From positions 21,713,121 through 21,777,120 of the forward strand of contig CM067507.1 in NCBI GenBank assembly GCA_034509495.1: a stretch of DNA of 64,000 nucleotides. The letters run 5' to 3'. Origin of the DNA: Acestrorhynchus altus (lineage: Eukaryota > Chordata > Actinopteri > Characiformes > Acestrorhynchidae). The notes under the pieces are model-generated. The model was given only the letters and a program-made list of their open reading frames with translations, made no database searches and had not been told where the DNA came from. The first letter of the stretch is position 1; every line of letters begins with the position of its first letter. Below, piece after piece: positions 49,465-62,228 of this stretch. A program made the translations under genes and the position numbers.

Positions 49465-52293
49465 ATATTTTTTAACATAGTGTTCCCCTTTTTTTTAACG
49501 GGTAGCCTCTGTCAAGTTTGTGCCAGTGGGGATGACTGTTACGATACCCTGTGAGGGTTATGGAAATCATTCCACTGCCACCTGGTTTTACAGAAGAAAA
49601 GACAGCTTGTTGACTGTTGTTAGTGAACGTAAAGGCATTGCTTTCCATGGAAATATGTCAATCAAGAAAAAGATTCTGAGCAACTTTTACTTAGAATTCA
49701 GTCCTTTCACTGAGCAGGACAAAGGAATATATGTTTGTCAGCTCTGCACAAACACATACAGATGTACTGAGAGCAAAGCAGTATCCTTATTGCCTCAATA
49801 TGGTGAGTGAAAATCAATCATTTAATTAATTTAGTCCATTAATGTCTATACATTAACACTGATCTCTTCTATTTTCAGAGACAATTTCTTCATCATTAGA
49901 AACACACTTTATCATTAATGGTGGCAGATTCAGTTATAGTTGTCTCTGTAATGGCTCACTAAAGGTTGGATGGACATTTGATGTGCAAGGAGGAAAGACT
50001 ATTAATCATGTAAACAAAGAACTGTCAGACAAAGGTTTGTTGTCCATTCCGAATATTCAGCCATCTAATGCAGGAAAATACAGGTGTTGGAGAGAAACAT
50101 CAGCTGGAAAACGAGAAACCATTTTTTCACTGACTCTCTGTGTACTTACAGGTTAGTATAAATAAAGGAATTATAATTAGCTATGCTAAAAACTCAAATA
50201 TGCTTAAAAATAAACCTGTGTTTGCTGATTTTAACTTAATGACATGATTTACTGTACATCTGCAGTTGTGAAAAGAAATGCTCCAAATTCCTTTCAAATA
50301 AATATTTTTTTCCTGTGAGGAAAAAATGTTGAGTGACAGCAACAAAAATGTAAAAGTTATCTAAAATATTAGTTATCTTAAATATATATATTACATATAT
50401 ATTGGCATTGACAATGATGAAAGTCTTTGAAAGTGTCAGAGCAGAGAAGCCAAAACCAGCCTTTGAGAGCCTTTTATGGAGCAGCTGGGGAAGGAATTTT
50501 ACACCCTGTTGTGCCAAGACCCAGTGTTTAATCATACCTACATCTGCCTGAGAGATAACTGCATGGCAAACCAACATATCTGTCTAGGTGCGTTATTTAT
50601 TTGTGAATGAATTTAATTGAGCCATTCACTATAATTGGTTTGGGAAACTGAACATACGTTTTGTTCTTTATTGTAAAAGTGATTAGTGAATATTTTAACA
50701 ATATTTATGATTGTTTCACATCATATTGTGGGGACATATCCTTCTTGGCAGCCTTATTGCAGCTAAAAACAACAACAAAAAAGACAAAGAAACTGTGGTT
50801 TGAACTCTCAGCTCATATGTACATCTTTGGCTCAACAATTTACAGGACATTTTTCTCTTGAAATATACAATGGTCAGGATAAGTAGAATAAGTAGGATGA
50901 GAACAGTATAATCTTGTCTTGACACTGAGAAGGAAGTGTTAAAATGAATGAGACTTTAACTATAAAATACACACTATTATTTTTGTATACCTTTCTCATC
51001 CCCAATTGAATCCCCTTTTCATCTGTTTATTATTATTTAATTATTTTTTCTTACTTTAATATAAACGTTTGTGTGAGTCTAACACTGACCATTATTTAGT
51101 GTGTCTACTTATTTGTTTTTTCAACTGTGGGCACATCTTTAGGTTTTGAATATATAGTTATGTTTTGTATTTTAGGTAATAACATATTAAAAATATTGAC
51201 CACTAAAAGTCATACTGTGACCAAAAAATGAAGCTCCAGCACTGTAAATGATACCTGATCACACTTTCTCAGCTTTGTCATTTGTCTGTTCAAGCAAACA
51301 AACATCATTTGTGATTACATTATATGCTTCTAAAGTTAAAAAAAAAACCAAACAAACAAAAAAACAGTAAAGAAACATAATTTATACATGAAAATGTAAT
51401 TCAGAATTTAATACTGGTCACTTTTCACAGTCACAAATGAGACAACTGATTCTCCTCAGAACTGCACTCTTTACTGTGATGCGGCTGTTGATACAGAACG
51501 AGAACCGGTCATTGTGGTGACAGATAAAGGCAACATTTCAGTTACTGGAAAAATAAACAAACCAAAGAGTTGTGTGATGTGCAAGCCGAGCAGCAGAGAT
51601 GTGGTGACTGAGGGAACAGGTCCTGAGGAGCATAATACTACTAAATCAGGTGGTTATTCTAGAATACATTTAAAACCTTATTAATTACAATTTATTACCT
51701 TACACTGAAACCATCTAAAGCCTCAATTAAAATAACCAATACTGCTAGTACCCTGAAATGTTTAATGAGTGAGATTACTATTGTGGTTTCTATTGAGATT
51801 TCATTTTGAGATCTAAAGCTGCATTTTAATGAGTTTCAGGTGCAACTGAGTACAGCGATCTATCACTCACAGCTGTGTCCATAAGCACATGTGCAGCTGC
51901 TGTTGCTGTCATTGTAGCATTTGTCATCATTTTATGGCGGTTACAACAGAGAAAGATTGCAGGTGAGGAGAAAAAACCTTTGCTTTGAAGAATGTTTTTT
52001 TGTTTCTGTGTTTTTTTATGTGTTTGTAATGTAATGTATTTCCATTATTGTGCAGATAGAATCCCTAGCAGTGATTGTCAATCAGCAAACTGCGGGGTAA
52101 GTGGATTAAAATAAATTAAAGAATATATGATACTTCCAGGTCTGCTACCTTTCAACAATAATTCACTTCTTATTATTCTCAAAAGGATAAAGATGAGACT
52201 CAGGTGATTTATTCTGCACTGAAGCTCAGCAGCCATCAGCAACAAAGCATCATCTCATCTTACCATGAGTGTGTTTACAGTCAAATTAAATGA
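48162..52293 (+). CDS. Ig-superfamily inhibitory-type receptor with ITIM, 7 exons, family not identified
   Basis: Exons: 48162-48222, 49506-49802, 49879-50151, 51431-51649, 51840-51962, 52056-52096 and 52186-52293. All extracellular and TM junctions are phase 1, typical of Ig genes. The product has 373 residues. The signal peptide is MLCIILLLTTIETLSA. A V-type Ig domain covers about 21-119, with C36 in TVTIPCEGY and a GIYVCQLC end. A second Ig-like domain, about 120-210, has FSYSCLCNGS, WTFD and GKYRCW. A 73-residue membrane-proximal exon with five Cys follows (CTLYC, CVMC). The TM helix at 295-316 has no charged residue. The tail has an ITIM (VIYSAL, Y347) and a second tyrosine, ECVYSQIK (Y369). 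Such tails recruit SHP phosphatases in fish leukocyte receptors. ATTAAA at 52329-52334 may be its poly(A) signal. I cannot name an orthologue. The exon chain is predicted by frame only, so alternative splicing is possible. Confidence 0.8.
48630..48830. repeat. dispersed palindromic repeat in Ig receptor intron 1
   Basis: 'ggttctcaatcatggacctg' at one end, and duplicated 'tctagactgagaac' words at the other. Same family as 3005, 7360 and 22700. Confidence 0.55.
49071..49136. repeat. (CAAT)n microsatellite
   Basis: About 16 CAAT units with one T substitution, in Ig receptor intron 1. Confidence 0.95.
49400..49465. repeat. (GAT)n microsatellite
   Basis: 22 GAT units, 40 bp before the acceptor of the first Ig-domain exon. 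Confidence 0.95.
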
Positions 52294-52361
52294 AAAGGAA
52301 TATTTACTGTCCTTGATTTAAAGTTTTTATTAAAGTATATTTAAAGTGATTTTATGTGACC

Positions 52362-52362
<1 letters not shown>

Positions 52363-52421
<59 letters not shown>
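52363..52421. repeat. (ATT)n microsatellite
   Basis: About 20 ATT units just downstream of the Ig receptor stop codon. Confidence 0.95.
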
Positions 52422-52871
52422 TCTTTTTAAGGGTTCTTTTGTAAAAGCAGTGGCACCTTTACAACATTGGTTGGGTATTTACCAAAATGGTAACTTTACA
52501 AAAAAAATTGTTTTGTGATTTATAGTGAAATTGACATACATGTCAATAGAAATTAAAATTCTTTAAATTTTAAAGTCTAAATTGCATACAACATAAAAAA
52601 ACACCTCACATAATTTTAAGAAGTTGTCACAGAATAAGAATATGTAAATAACTACTGTTTGATAAAAAATGTCAGATACAACCTTATAGTTTGAAGGGGA
52701 CGTTATCTCACTGACCCATTAAATGATGTGGAAAGTTCCACTGCTTTACTCGTAAACTCTTTAACTAATGAAGTCTGTAAGTGACATATACTGAACATCC
52801 TGGATGTGTCACGGGAGAGTTTGTGAATGTGGGTCACCTCATTTACAAAATGCCTGTATGTTTAGTTAGTG

Positions 52872-53038
52872 CTAGTGCGGACTATAAGGCGCACCTGAAT
52901 ATAAGCCGCACCCGTAAAGTTTAAAAAAAAAAACCTGGACAATAAGAAATATAAGAAGAAAAAGCTGCACCTCATTATAAGCCACATGGTTTAAAGCATG
53001 GAAAAAAGTAGAGGCTTATAGTCAGGAAAATATGGTAA
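52872..53038. mobile_element. MITE with 'ggactataagccgcacc' termini
   Basis: The left end gcggactataaggcgcacc and the right end (reverse complement ccatattttcctgactataa) are terminal inverted repeats. The inside has 'attataagccacatggttta' and 'aagcatggaaaaaagtag'. A second copy at 62229-62357 shares the ends and internal words. Confidence 0.7.
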
Positions 53039-53597
53039 TTTTGAAAGTGTATTTTTTGTTTCAGAAGGTTTGTTACAACACATTTATGAGTTCAAACCCT
53101 TTTAAAAATGTCATGTATTACATTTAGCCAGTTCTGATCCAATTTCTATAACCAAAAAACAAATTTTTTAATAGTTACAGGAATACAAAAACAAAAAACA
53201 ACAACAACAATGAGCTGCTTTATTAATTTAATTGATAATTTAATTTATTTAAATTAAGTTATTTTGATCAATATTCAAAACTGGGTCTGGGCCCTATTGA
53301 TATTTGTTATTGTTACCATTTTTTCTTTTTCTTTTTTTTTGAAAGCAACATACAATATTTTATAAATGTGTTTTTCATGTGTTATTGTGTGTTAAATTTA
53401 GACAAACAGAAATTTATTAACTAAAGTGTGAAAAAGTGTGTTCTCTGTAGAGAATGTGACTAAGGCTATTCAATATATCACCATGGCAACTGAAAGAACT
53501 GTTTGGAAGTATAAATGGTTGTTTACCTTCTTAAAACCTGTTAAAAAGTATTCCATTACTGTCAAAAATTATTTTCAGCACTATATAAAAACATTTT

Positions 53598-53600
<3 letters not shown>

Positions 53601-53657
<57 letters not shown>
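53601..53657. repeat. (TA)n microsatellite
   Basis: About 28 TA units. Confidence 0.95.
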
Positions 53658-53660
<3 letters not shown>

Positions 53661-54653
53661 GTGTGTGGTAAGATTGTTTCCATTCTACATGTAATTTCAG
53701 TTTTGAAAATTGAGATGAAAGCCCTGTACTCATTTTGACCTTAAATATGGTTTGCTTATGTGATTTGGGTAATTTCCAATCTGCATCACTTACTGTTTTT
53801 GAAATGTTTATGATCTGTTTGTAAGTTGAGGTATGATTTGAACATTTGAGTAGCCATGTTTTTGATAGTTCACTCTATATATGAATCAAATGAGTGGGCA
53901 TGGAGGCATTAAACAATACAACTTTATCTGCAGACACTCATATTTAAATAAATGAATGTGTTCTTTACATGATGATTTGTTTTATGTTGTTACTTCTTCA
54001 CACATTGCTCACTGCTCATTTTCACCCACAGGCTAGGACTCCCCCTACTGCATGATGTGGGGTGTGAGTGTTAAGAGCTTCATCCTCAGACTCACAGCTT
54101 TTGAGCTTTTGGTGTTACCAGGATTAGTTAGAACAGTTTATTGTGATCTGGGGAAGGCAACATATGCTTTTGATGGACAAACAAATCACTGAAAATCAAT
54201 GTATAAGAAATATTTAGAGAACTTTGCCTGTAAACCAACTGCATTTTTACTGGAATAATAATTTACCAACATTGCACTGAGGAATCAACTTGGCTTTGCC
54301 TCAAGAATTTGCCCTTATAAATATGATCTGGGAAGTTTCTTTAAGAATTGTTAGATGCTACCCAAACAATTCATATGTCAATAAATCTGTTACAAAGGTA
54401 GATGTTGTGATTAATTTCATAGCAATTCTGAAGAGAATCCATTGTCCAATTGTCTTGGGGCTGCAGATATTGTAAAGTTTTCTGCATTGATTTAAATAAT
54501 TACATAAAGAAACATACAGAATGATGGACATTCATCTTCAAGTAGAACATGTCCTCTTTGAAGAATCCAGGTGTGATTGATCTAAGTTTAACAAAACAGA
54601 TGTTGTTAACCTTATTTTATTCAGACATGTAAATTCACCAATCAGAAACCAAG

Positions 54654-54658
<5 letters not shown>

Positions 54659-54731
<73 letters not shown>
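54659..54731. repeat. (TA)n microsatellite
   Basis: About 36 TA units. Confidence 0.95.
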
Positions 54732-54733
<2 letters not shown>

Positions 54734-55121
54734 CATTGGTATAATAATATTATGTTCATACCAATTAATTTAAAAATGTTAATTCAGTATTTTTAGTAAT
54801 TCATAATAACAAACTAAAGTCCCAAACTAACTGTTATGTCACCAAATTTAATCTTATTTATTATTACTTCAGCTTTCCACTCTAGCTTTCAAACAGACTT
54901 GCTTGTGTGGTTTATGACATTTATTAAAAAGCTGTAAAACATTATTTATTTACTCATTTATTTATGCATTGTAATGTATTATTAAAGCTGCACATTTATA
55001 CTAATGCATCTAAAAAACTGAAAATCATTAAGAAACACCTTCTTGATTACAATTTCATTTAAAACTGTGATATTTTAAATTCATTACATGTGAATTACAC
55101 TTACAGCTCATGAGAACCCTA

Positions 55122-55172
55122 AACACACACACACAAACACACACACACACACACACACACACGTGTGTGTAC
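55122..55172. repeat. (CA)n ending in its own inverse (GT)n
   Basis: A CA tract with one 'aa' interruption passes into 'cgtgtgtgtac', making a small palindrome. Confidence 0.9.
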
Positions 55173-55439
55173 AATTAGATAATATATAAAAAAGTAGTAG
55201 TATTGTAGTATTGAGATGCAGTAATGTGTCACAGCCAGTGAATTTCAGTTTTTCGTCAAATGCTCTAGAAAAGCTGTCTGTAGATCAGCTAACGTGGCCC
55301 CCTCACACATGTATTACATGTTTACAGACACTGACCATTTCACGAAGTTTTGTGATCAGTATTTGTCTAATAAGTCTGCTCGACCTATCTGATCAAATAT
55401 TTGCTCAGTTTAGACAAACCTGGCAACCCTGTGGCAACC

Positions 55440-55562
55440 CTGAGCATGCGCAGTACCTCTAAATGGAACGCGGTAGCAGGCTAACCGAGAGTGGAGTAAA
55501 CAGTCAGCAGCGTTAGGAGTAAAAGAACACACTTCACCTCTCCCGCTCTCTCTGCTAAACAG
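55440..55562 (+). promoter_or_regulatory. putative med18 promoter and non-coding first exon
   Basis: 'gagcatgcgcagtacc' (55442-55457) contains an NRF1 core. About 100 bp of GC-balanced sequence follows, ending 'aacag|gtctgtgg' at 55561, a possible splice donor for a 5'-UTR exon that would join the acceptor at 55891-55892. Inferred from context. Confidence 0.4.
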
Positions 55563-55616
55563 GTCTGTGGAACATCAGTACAGCTGAGATACTTACATAC
55601 TTAGCTGTAGCCAGAG

Positions 55617-55620
<4 letters not shown>

Positions 55621-55679
<59 letters not shown>
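55621..55679. repeat. (CT)n microsatellite
   Basis: About 29 CT units, 60 bp after the presumed med18 5'-UTR exon. Confidence 0.95.
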
Positions 55680-55682
<3 letters not shown>

Positions 55683-55913
55683 CATACAAACACATACACG
55701 CACACACATACACACACATCTGGGGTGTTTTAACACTACAGAAATGAAAGTATTTATTAGTATTTCTATAGTGTAGAAATGCATGTGCTTACTTTTATTC
55801 CTAAAGTTAGTAGCTGGCTGTAATAAAAGGTGGTTACTTTATTGTAACTACAAACTGCATATGTTTTAATGTAGTATTTTTGTGCTCCACAGAGGTTACT
55901 GTTTGGGTCAGTG

Positions 55914-57056
55914 ATGGAAGCTCCACCGGTCACAGTTATGCCCGTTACAGGGGGCACAATAAATATGATGGAGTATTTGCTGCAAGGTACATTCATTTCT
56001 GGTTTTGTTTTCTGCTCCTCAAGCTGTTTGACTGCTGTGTTATAGGGCTGGGTGATACATCAACATTTATATACATATCAGGATACAAACACAGCAAAAT
56101 ATGGGCAGAGTCAGTATTGTTTGTATTGAGTTTTAAAGTTTGTATATATTGCTCTGTTTTAGTCTTACAGAAACCTTGTTCCTGCTCTTTCGCTCTGCTC
56201 TCTGCTCTCAGCTCCTCCTCTACTCCACTCCCTTCCACCCCATTTCCACGTTCACACACACTATGGAGAGGACTTAGTGTTTATAAAGAAGCGAAGATCA
56301 AATTTCAATGTGTTTAAGTATTGTGAAAAAGACCAAGAATTTTATGTCCTAACTTTTTTTCACATTGTATCACGTATCATATATTTAGCTAAAATATATA
56401 GGGATATGATTTTTTTTTGGCCATATCATGCAGCCCTACTGTATTAGCTAGCTATATTTCTAAAATAAAAAAATAAATAATATAGTGTTCTTCTCTTCAC
56501 AGGAAGTGTACTGGACCAGTCTTTGGACAGTCTCCTCCATCGTCTAAGAGGTCTCTGTGACAACATGGAACCAGAGAGCTTTGCTGACCATGAACTAGTT
56601 TACCTTCTCAAAGGTCAGCAGGGCGTTCCTTTCATTCTCCGGGCCAGGCGCTCGCTTGCTCACCCCACTGCTCCCTGGCACCTACGCTACCTTGGCCAGC
56701 CAGAGGTGGGTGACAAGAGTCGTCATGCCCTCGTTCGGAACTGTGTTGATGTTTCAGCATCTCACAGCCTGCCAGACTTCCTTAACGAAATGGGCTTTCG
56801 GATGGACCATGAGTTTGTAGCCAAAGGGCATATTTTCCGCAAAGGTGTGCTCAAAGTGGTTGTGAGCAAACTTTCTCGAGTGCTTGTGCCAGGCAACACA
56901 GACAACACTGAACCACTGTCCCTGTCCTATCTAGTGGAACTTAGTGTTTTGGCACCTGCTGGACAGGACACAGTGTCTGAGGACATGCGCAGCTTTGCAG
57001 AACAGCTTAAGCCCCTCGTACACCTGGAGAAGATCGACCCCAAAAGAATCATGTAG
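55914..57056 (+). CDS. med18: Mediator complex subunit 18 (MED18), 2 coding exons
   Basis: Coding exons 55914-55986 and 56503-57056 join as CAA-G|GA to give 208 residues, the same length as human MED18. The protein is part of the Mediator head, where it pairs with MED20 and contacts RNA polymerase II. The N-terminus MEAPPVTVMPVTGG and the blocks LLHRLRGLCDNMEPE, PWHLRYLGQPE, HALVRNCVD, MGFRMDHEFVAKGH and VHLEKIDPKRIM follow the vertebrate family nearly word for word. The acceptor at 55891-55892 puts 21 bases of 5' UTR in the same exon as the ATG. AATAAA at 57149-57154 is the likely polyadenylation signal. An open frame starting at 56523 alone would lack the first 31 residues. Confidence 0.98.
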
Positions 57057-57270
57057 ATGCTAAGAGCTGTCATGATTTAATCTAGACTTCATTGTGTTTG
57101 GCCTGAGACAGTGTGTTACTGTATGTTTTGTGATGTGGTTATTTTCTAAATAAATGATTTTCTGCATAATTATTTAGTTTTGTATCAGATTCATAAGGCA
57201 ATGGAATTGAAATGATCTTCATCTTAATGTTAAGCTTTCTTAATAAGCTGTTTCTGTATTACAGTTTTGT

Positions 57271-57290
57271 TGCACTAGGTGGCTCTCCTA
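57271..57290 (+). promoter_or_regulatory. CTCF-like motif downstream of med18
   Basis: 'tgcactaggtggctct' is close to the CTCF core CCASYAGRKGGCAS. Motif only. Confidence 0.3.
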
Positions 57291-58256
57291 CTCTGTTCCA
57301 AAGCCCTCTTGCTCCAGTGCGATGTAGCATTCTCGAGTAGACCTCACATGTGAGAGATGCAGTTGCTATGGCAATAATTAGGTGCGAGATCTCCACCCCC
57401 ACCACCACTAGCTCTAATTAGCTTTCTCAATTGCTTAATGATACATGGACCTGTGAAAGCTCTCCTTTCTTCCCTGTCAGAGAAGTGCAGATATTTTTTT
57501 TTTACTGTGTGCTCTCATCTCCACTATTAACTCATGAGAGCTGACACCAGAGATGGCAGCTAGAGATGAGGCCATTACTCTTCCAGTGCTCCAACTGGGA
57601 TTGCACTATTTAAAATGTATGAGAGAATTTACCATTAATTTTTGTTTTAGGACATACAGTCATTTCAGTGGTGATAGAAATTACAGAGTGTTCATATTTG
57701 CCTTAGATAAAGTGGTTGATATTATCTCCTATTGTAAAAAGGTTAAGAAAAACCCCTTTTCTACATACAGTGTGCTGGAATGTTCTAAAAGTCAAGCATC
57801 CTGCATTAATTTAATGATTTTAATGGAGTTTAGCAGATTTTCATTGTAGTCCTGGTTGAGAGTTATTCGTGAGATCATTGGGAGAGTAATGATTTGATTA
57901 CCTTTTAAGAACAGTGTCAAAGTTTTTAGTCCAGTGATGCATCTTATGCAGGATTGAAATGGAATGCATTTATTCAGAATGTGTATTAAATATATGTATT
58001 CAGTCCATTACATTTTGAAAAGTATTTAAAATGCAGTTAATTTAAGATCCTATATTTAGAATAAATGAAAAACCCTGGCAGTAAAACAAGCTTGATCAGA
58101 GCTCTTCTCTGTATATTGAATGCATTTTGTGTAGCAAATAAAGAAGATCTAAGCAAATAGTTTCTTCTTAAACACCAAAGTTCTTTAATCAGTATTATGA
58201 GTCAGTTATTAATTTATACACTGATCAAAATTACTTGCACCCAGAAGCTATGTATA

Positions 58257-58490
58257 TTATGTATGATGTATATTAATGCTATTTTGAAGGAAGGTAAAGG
58301 TTACCAGGAACAATAAATGATTAAATAAATCGACAGCAGTATGCGTACAAACTTTGTTGTGTTGGAATGGCACGCCAGAGTATTTGTTCAGAAATGGTAG
58401 GTCCACTGGTTGCAGGACCTCATTAATGTAATGTTGGGCTGTCAAAAGTGCCTGTAATGGAGACCTAAGGTGATCGGGCATCATCTGAAA
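58257..58490 (-). pseudogene. Tc1/IS630-type transposase fragment
   Basis: On the minus strand it reads SPLQALLTAQHYINEVLQPV, then LPFLNKYSGVPFQHNKVCTH, the part of a Tc1-type DDE transposase around the second Asp (usually FQQDNAR). The aspartate here is replaced, and the frame breaks at both ends. Same family as 24350-25640. Confidence 0.65.
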
Positions 58491-61400
58491 TCACATATAA
58501 TAGGAATCTCTGGAGCAGAGGTTCCCCCTGCATTGTGGTGTAGTAGAGCTCTCTGTGTTCTCTGGAATTATGGTACTTTTGGAATGAGTTGGGGGTGAAC
58601 ATGTAACACCCTGACTTTACTAACACTCTTGCTGCTGAATGCAATCAAATCCTGAAGGATAAGTACAGAGTTAAACCTTTATATTAAAAAGGTTAATAGC
58701 TTTTACAAGGGGCCCTTGCTGACTGGTTCCAGTGAGGAACAATGAAAATCAAACACAATTAAACAGCAGTTGTCGGCATAGAAGTGTTACTAAGTCCATT
58801 TAAGACATGAAGGAAATTGTACTGCTTTTAAACAATTCTTTCCAAATCTGCTTGGCAGCTGTTTTGGACATGTTTGAAGGAATCAGTTTTGTCTTTATTG
58901 TTTGAAAACCAACCAACAAATGAGTAGATTTATCAATACTACTACACAAGTTGCCACCCTGCTCATCAATTTATGGAGTGGGTTGGGGAGTGAGCTATTC
59001 ACCAGATCTGAAGAGTATAGAGTTTTTGGGACTGTGTTGGAAAGACAAAATTAGTTTAATTGAATTTAATTTTAGGAGGTGTGGACAGCAGTGAGGGAAC
59101 ATGTGGGAAGCATTTTATCAGGCGACTCTTCAGTCCAGAGAACAGCTCTTCTCGTGTCATGTGTTTTAGGTTCAGTCACCTAATACACATGAGCACCTTT
59201 ACCAAAACTGCATTTCCTCTACTGTAGTGCATTTTATGACATTTGACGTTGGTGGTGTAGTCTTCTTCTGTACTGCTATGACCTTATCACCGTCATTTGA
59301 AGTCTGTGGCACATGAAACATGAAGAGTGTGTTGTCCTCACTGCAGTTAAGAGAGGGCAGAAATTTAGCTGCATGGATTCCTCTGGAGAGCATATCTTCT
59401 GGTGCTGTGTTCAGGTGTGTTCATGTTGTTTGTTGTAATGTTGTCAGGCTAAAAATGAATTTTATAGCAGGACTCTAAAGGTAGTGCCCAATTCTCCTGC
59501 ACCACTGCACAGAAGACAGTGTCACTCCCTATTTCTCTCTCCCTTAGGGTTTTTACTGATGTGCTAGTGTTTCATTTGTGAATGGGATTAGAGGTGTGTG
59601 TCAGATCACATTAGTTGAAACTCTGTCAGCATCTCTTATGTGTAAAAGAAGGCTGTTACCTGCACTCTTGGTTATTTTCAAACTTGCAGCCCTGCCTTAA
59701 TTGAAGCCCCCAGGCCTTCCTCTGACAGCCTTGCATCTCTGAACATTCTGTGCATTTTCTGGAGGAATCAGCGCCAAGATTTCTGGCATGATAAGATGGC
59801 TTTTGCCAGAGGCAGGAAGTATTAAAGGCAGGCCAATCTGGGTCAGTGCCACTAAGGGGTGAAATTGGGTCTCACCTACTCTCTGAAACATTCCTGATAC
59901 TTAGTACAGTGCCTTTGTTGTTACTATTAACCATGTGGAATGGACCACATATAGACATTTTAGAAGACTTATACATGAAGTGGATCATATTTCTTGGGGT
60001 TTCTGGACCAATTCCTGGAATGAAAATTTGCAATAAGTTGCTGATGAGGTACACCAATCATGTATTTTGTTTAATTTATTTCAGATCATTAACATTCTAG
60101 TTTAACAAAAAGCAAAACTTTGATGAATTTACTAACATCTGAGATTAAAAAAAGTTGGTTATTGAAAGAAATGTAAAACCTACGATCATATGATTGTAGT
60201 CTGTAAATGGCTTATTCAAAGCATGAATGTAAACAAGCAAACTCCCTACCATTGCACGCACACACACACAAACTACACACACTTACACATGGAAACAACT
60301 GGGTTGACACTGAATGCATATAGAACAGAAAAATGTAGATAACAAATGAGCATATTACATTTACATTTACAATTACATTTAGATTAGTTTTTCCTCTTGT
60401 GAGTTTTCTGCTTAACCATTGCGTCAGTTTTGCTCAGTACTTTGTTATGGTCAATATGCATCTGCAGTTTGAGGTTTGGCCCAAGGTTTAAGAATTTGCC
60501 TGTCCATTAGTTGGTCAAGCCCATCCAAAATTTAAATGCTGGCATCACCAATCAGCTATAACATTGAAACAACTGACATCAATAACACTGGTGTTTAACT
60601 CTGCTCAGTCAATTCTTGAAGTTAACGCAGGAAATATTGTGTAAGAATGCAAGACACATTGACCAGAACCAAATTGTGATAGCTAGAATACTGAGTCAGA
60701 ACAAAACATCAGTCTTGTGGGGTGTTTTTTGTAGGCAGTAATCGGTATAAATGCCAAAAGTGCTCCAATGAGGGACGATTGATGAACCAGTGATGGAAAT
60801 ATGCTGTCCACTCATAAATATAAAGGTGCTACATATGGATGTTGACGCAGAAGAACCATTCTTGGTACTCACACTCACATCTCTATTACAAACGTTTTTT
60901 TTTTTTATTTTAATGGAAACAAAAGTTGTTCTATGGCATCACTGATATAACAATTTGTAACACCTTTATTTTTAACAGTGTAAGTTGACCTAATTACAAA
61001 ACTATGAAGTATATTTGATGTGTGAGAAGTCCTAAAGATCAGACATGAATGAAATTCCACAATCCATTTTTGCCCTCCTCTTCACTGGTGAGTTAGTGGC
61101 TGTAGTGGTCTGCTGAGTGTGACACACTGTTCTGGGATCAGCACCAAAGGCCAACCCTCCTGCCTCTGGAATGTCTGGTATGGATTGTGTGAAGCACCCT
61201 GTCTAGTGGTGCTCAGATGCTCACACACACACACCACAGCATCTGCTGAGATTACACCCTGTCCACCTTCTGGACCTCACTCCTCTCAGCTTTGGGGGAG
61301 TGGCAATCATTTTACAAGCTATCCCCCTTTTCCATTCTCTTGTTACACCTTTGAACTCAATTAGTGGACTGTTTGACATAGCTGTATCTTCTTCCTGGCT

Positions 61401-62228
61401 AACCTTTGATTTCATTGTAGTAGTGTCCTTCTCTAAAGCTTGTTCAGTGTGAACCATGGTAGTTGTGCCATTTCTAAGCCACAGCACTGAGAGACCAGCT
61501 CCTGACCATTGCTTCATTGGAAGCGTCATTAGATGCGCCATGCAGAACCTTGGGACCCAAATACCAGGAGAGTGTTTGTGAAACACCAGGTTGTTGCACA
61601 TGACTCATCAAGAACACCTCATTCAAGTGCTATGTTTAGCATCTGCAATAACACAATTGTAACTCTACAATAAATGGCACCACACATGTTGAAGTTTCAG
61701 TGGGTGTATTGTGTAACATCTGAGTGTGCCCAAATAGTGGGTGTGCTGGGTGGAGACAGGGGAAAGAATTCATGCTTGTATATGGACGTGTTTTGTGGAT
61801 TTGGATTGTGGTAACTTATGTCACTCATGGAATGTCTAAATGCATTGTGCTTTTTGTCAGCCTTATCCTTAAAAGACGTCCCATGAAGGAATCTTCCATT
61901 GTATCCCAGTGAAAGGCATCATTTACAGTGGAATCATATCTATAAAAAGATATTTTATGAAAAAAATGTTTGCAACCAAATACAGTTTTGCCTTAGAGAT
62001 AATTGTAATATTTTATATAATATGTAATGTTATTAACATGTAATGTTTCACAATTGCATACTGATAGCTAATATTAACTAGTTTTGGGGTATGTAGTATA
62101 AAACATCAAAAATCTATGATACACAAAGTAGGTAGATTGGCTGTGTTAAACCTAGCGTAATGTGTACATTTTGATATATATTCCAATTTTGATACCACAA
62201 CACAAAATAAACCAATGACATTAATGTA

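Larger units (their letters stand above)
52294..55892. other. interval between Ig receptor and med18
   Basis: AT-rich. Holds (ATT)n at 52363-52421, a MITE at 52872-53038, (TA)n at 53601-53657 and 54659-54731, (CA)n at 55122-55162 and (CT)n at 55621-55679. The last 450 bp contains the med18 promoter. No further coding exon was recognised. Confidence 0.55.

Noticed and set aside
52294..54500. A second Ig receptor downstream of the first
   Set aside because: No Ig-type Cys/Trp pattern or phase-1 exon was found; only AT-rich DNA, a MITE and TA repeats.
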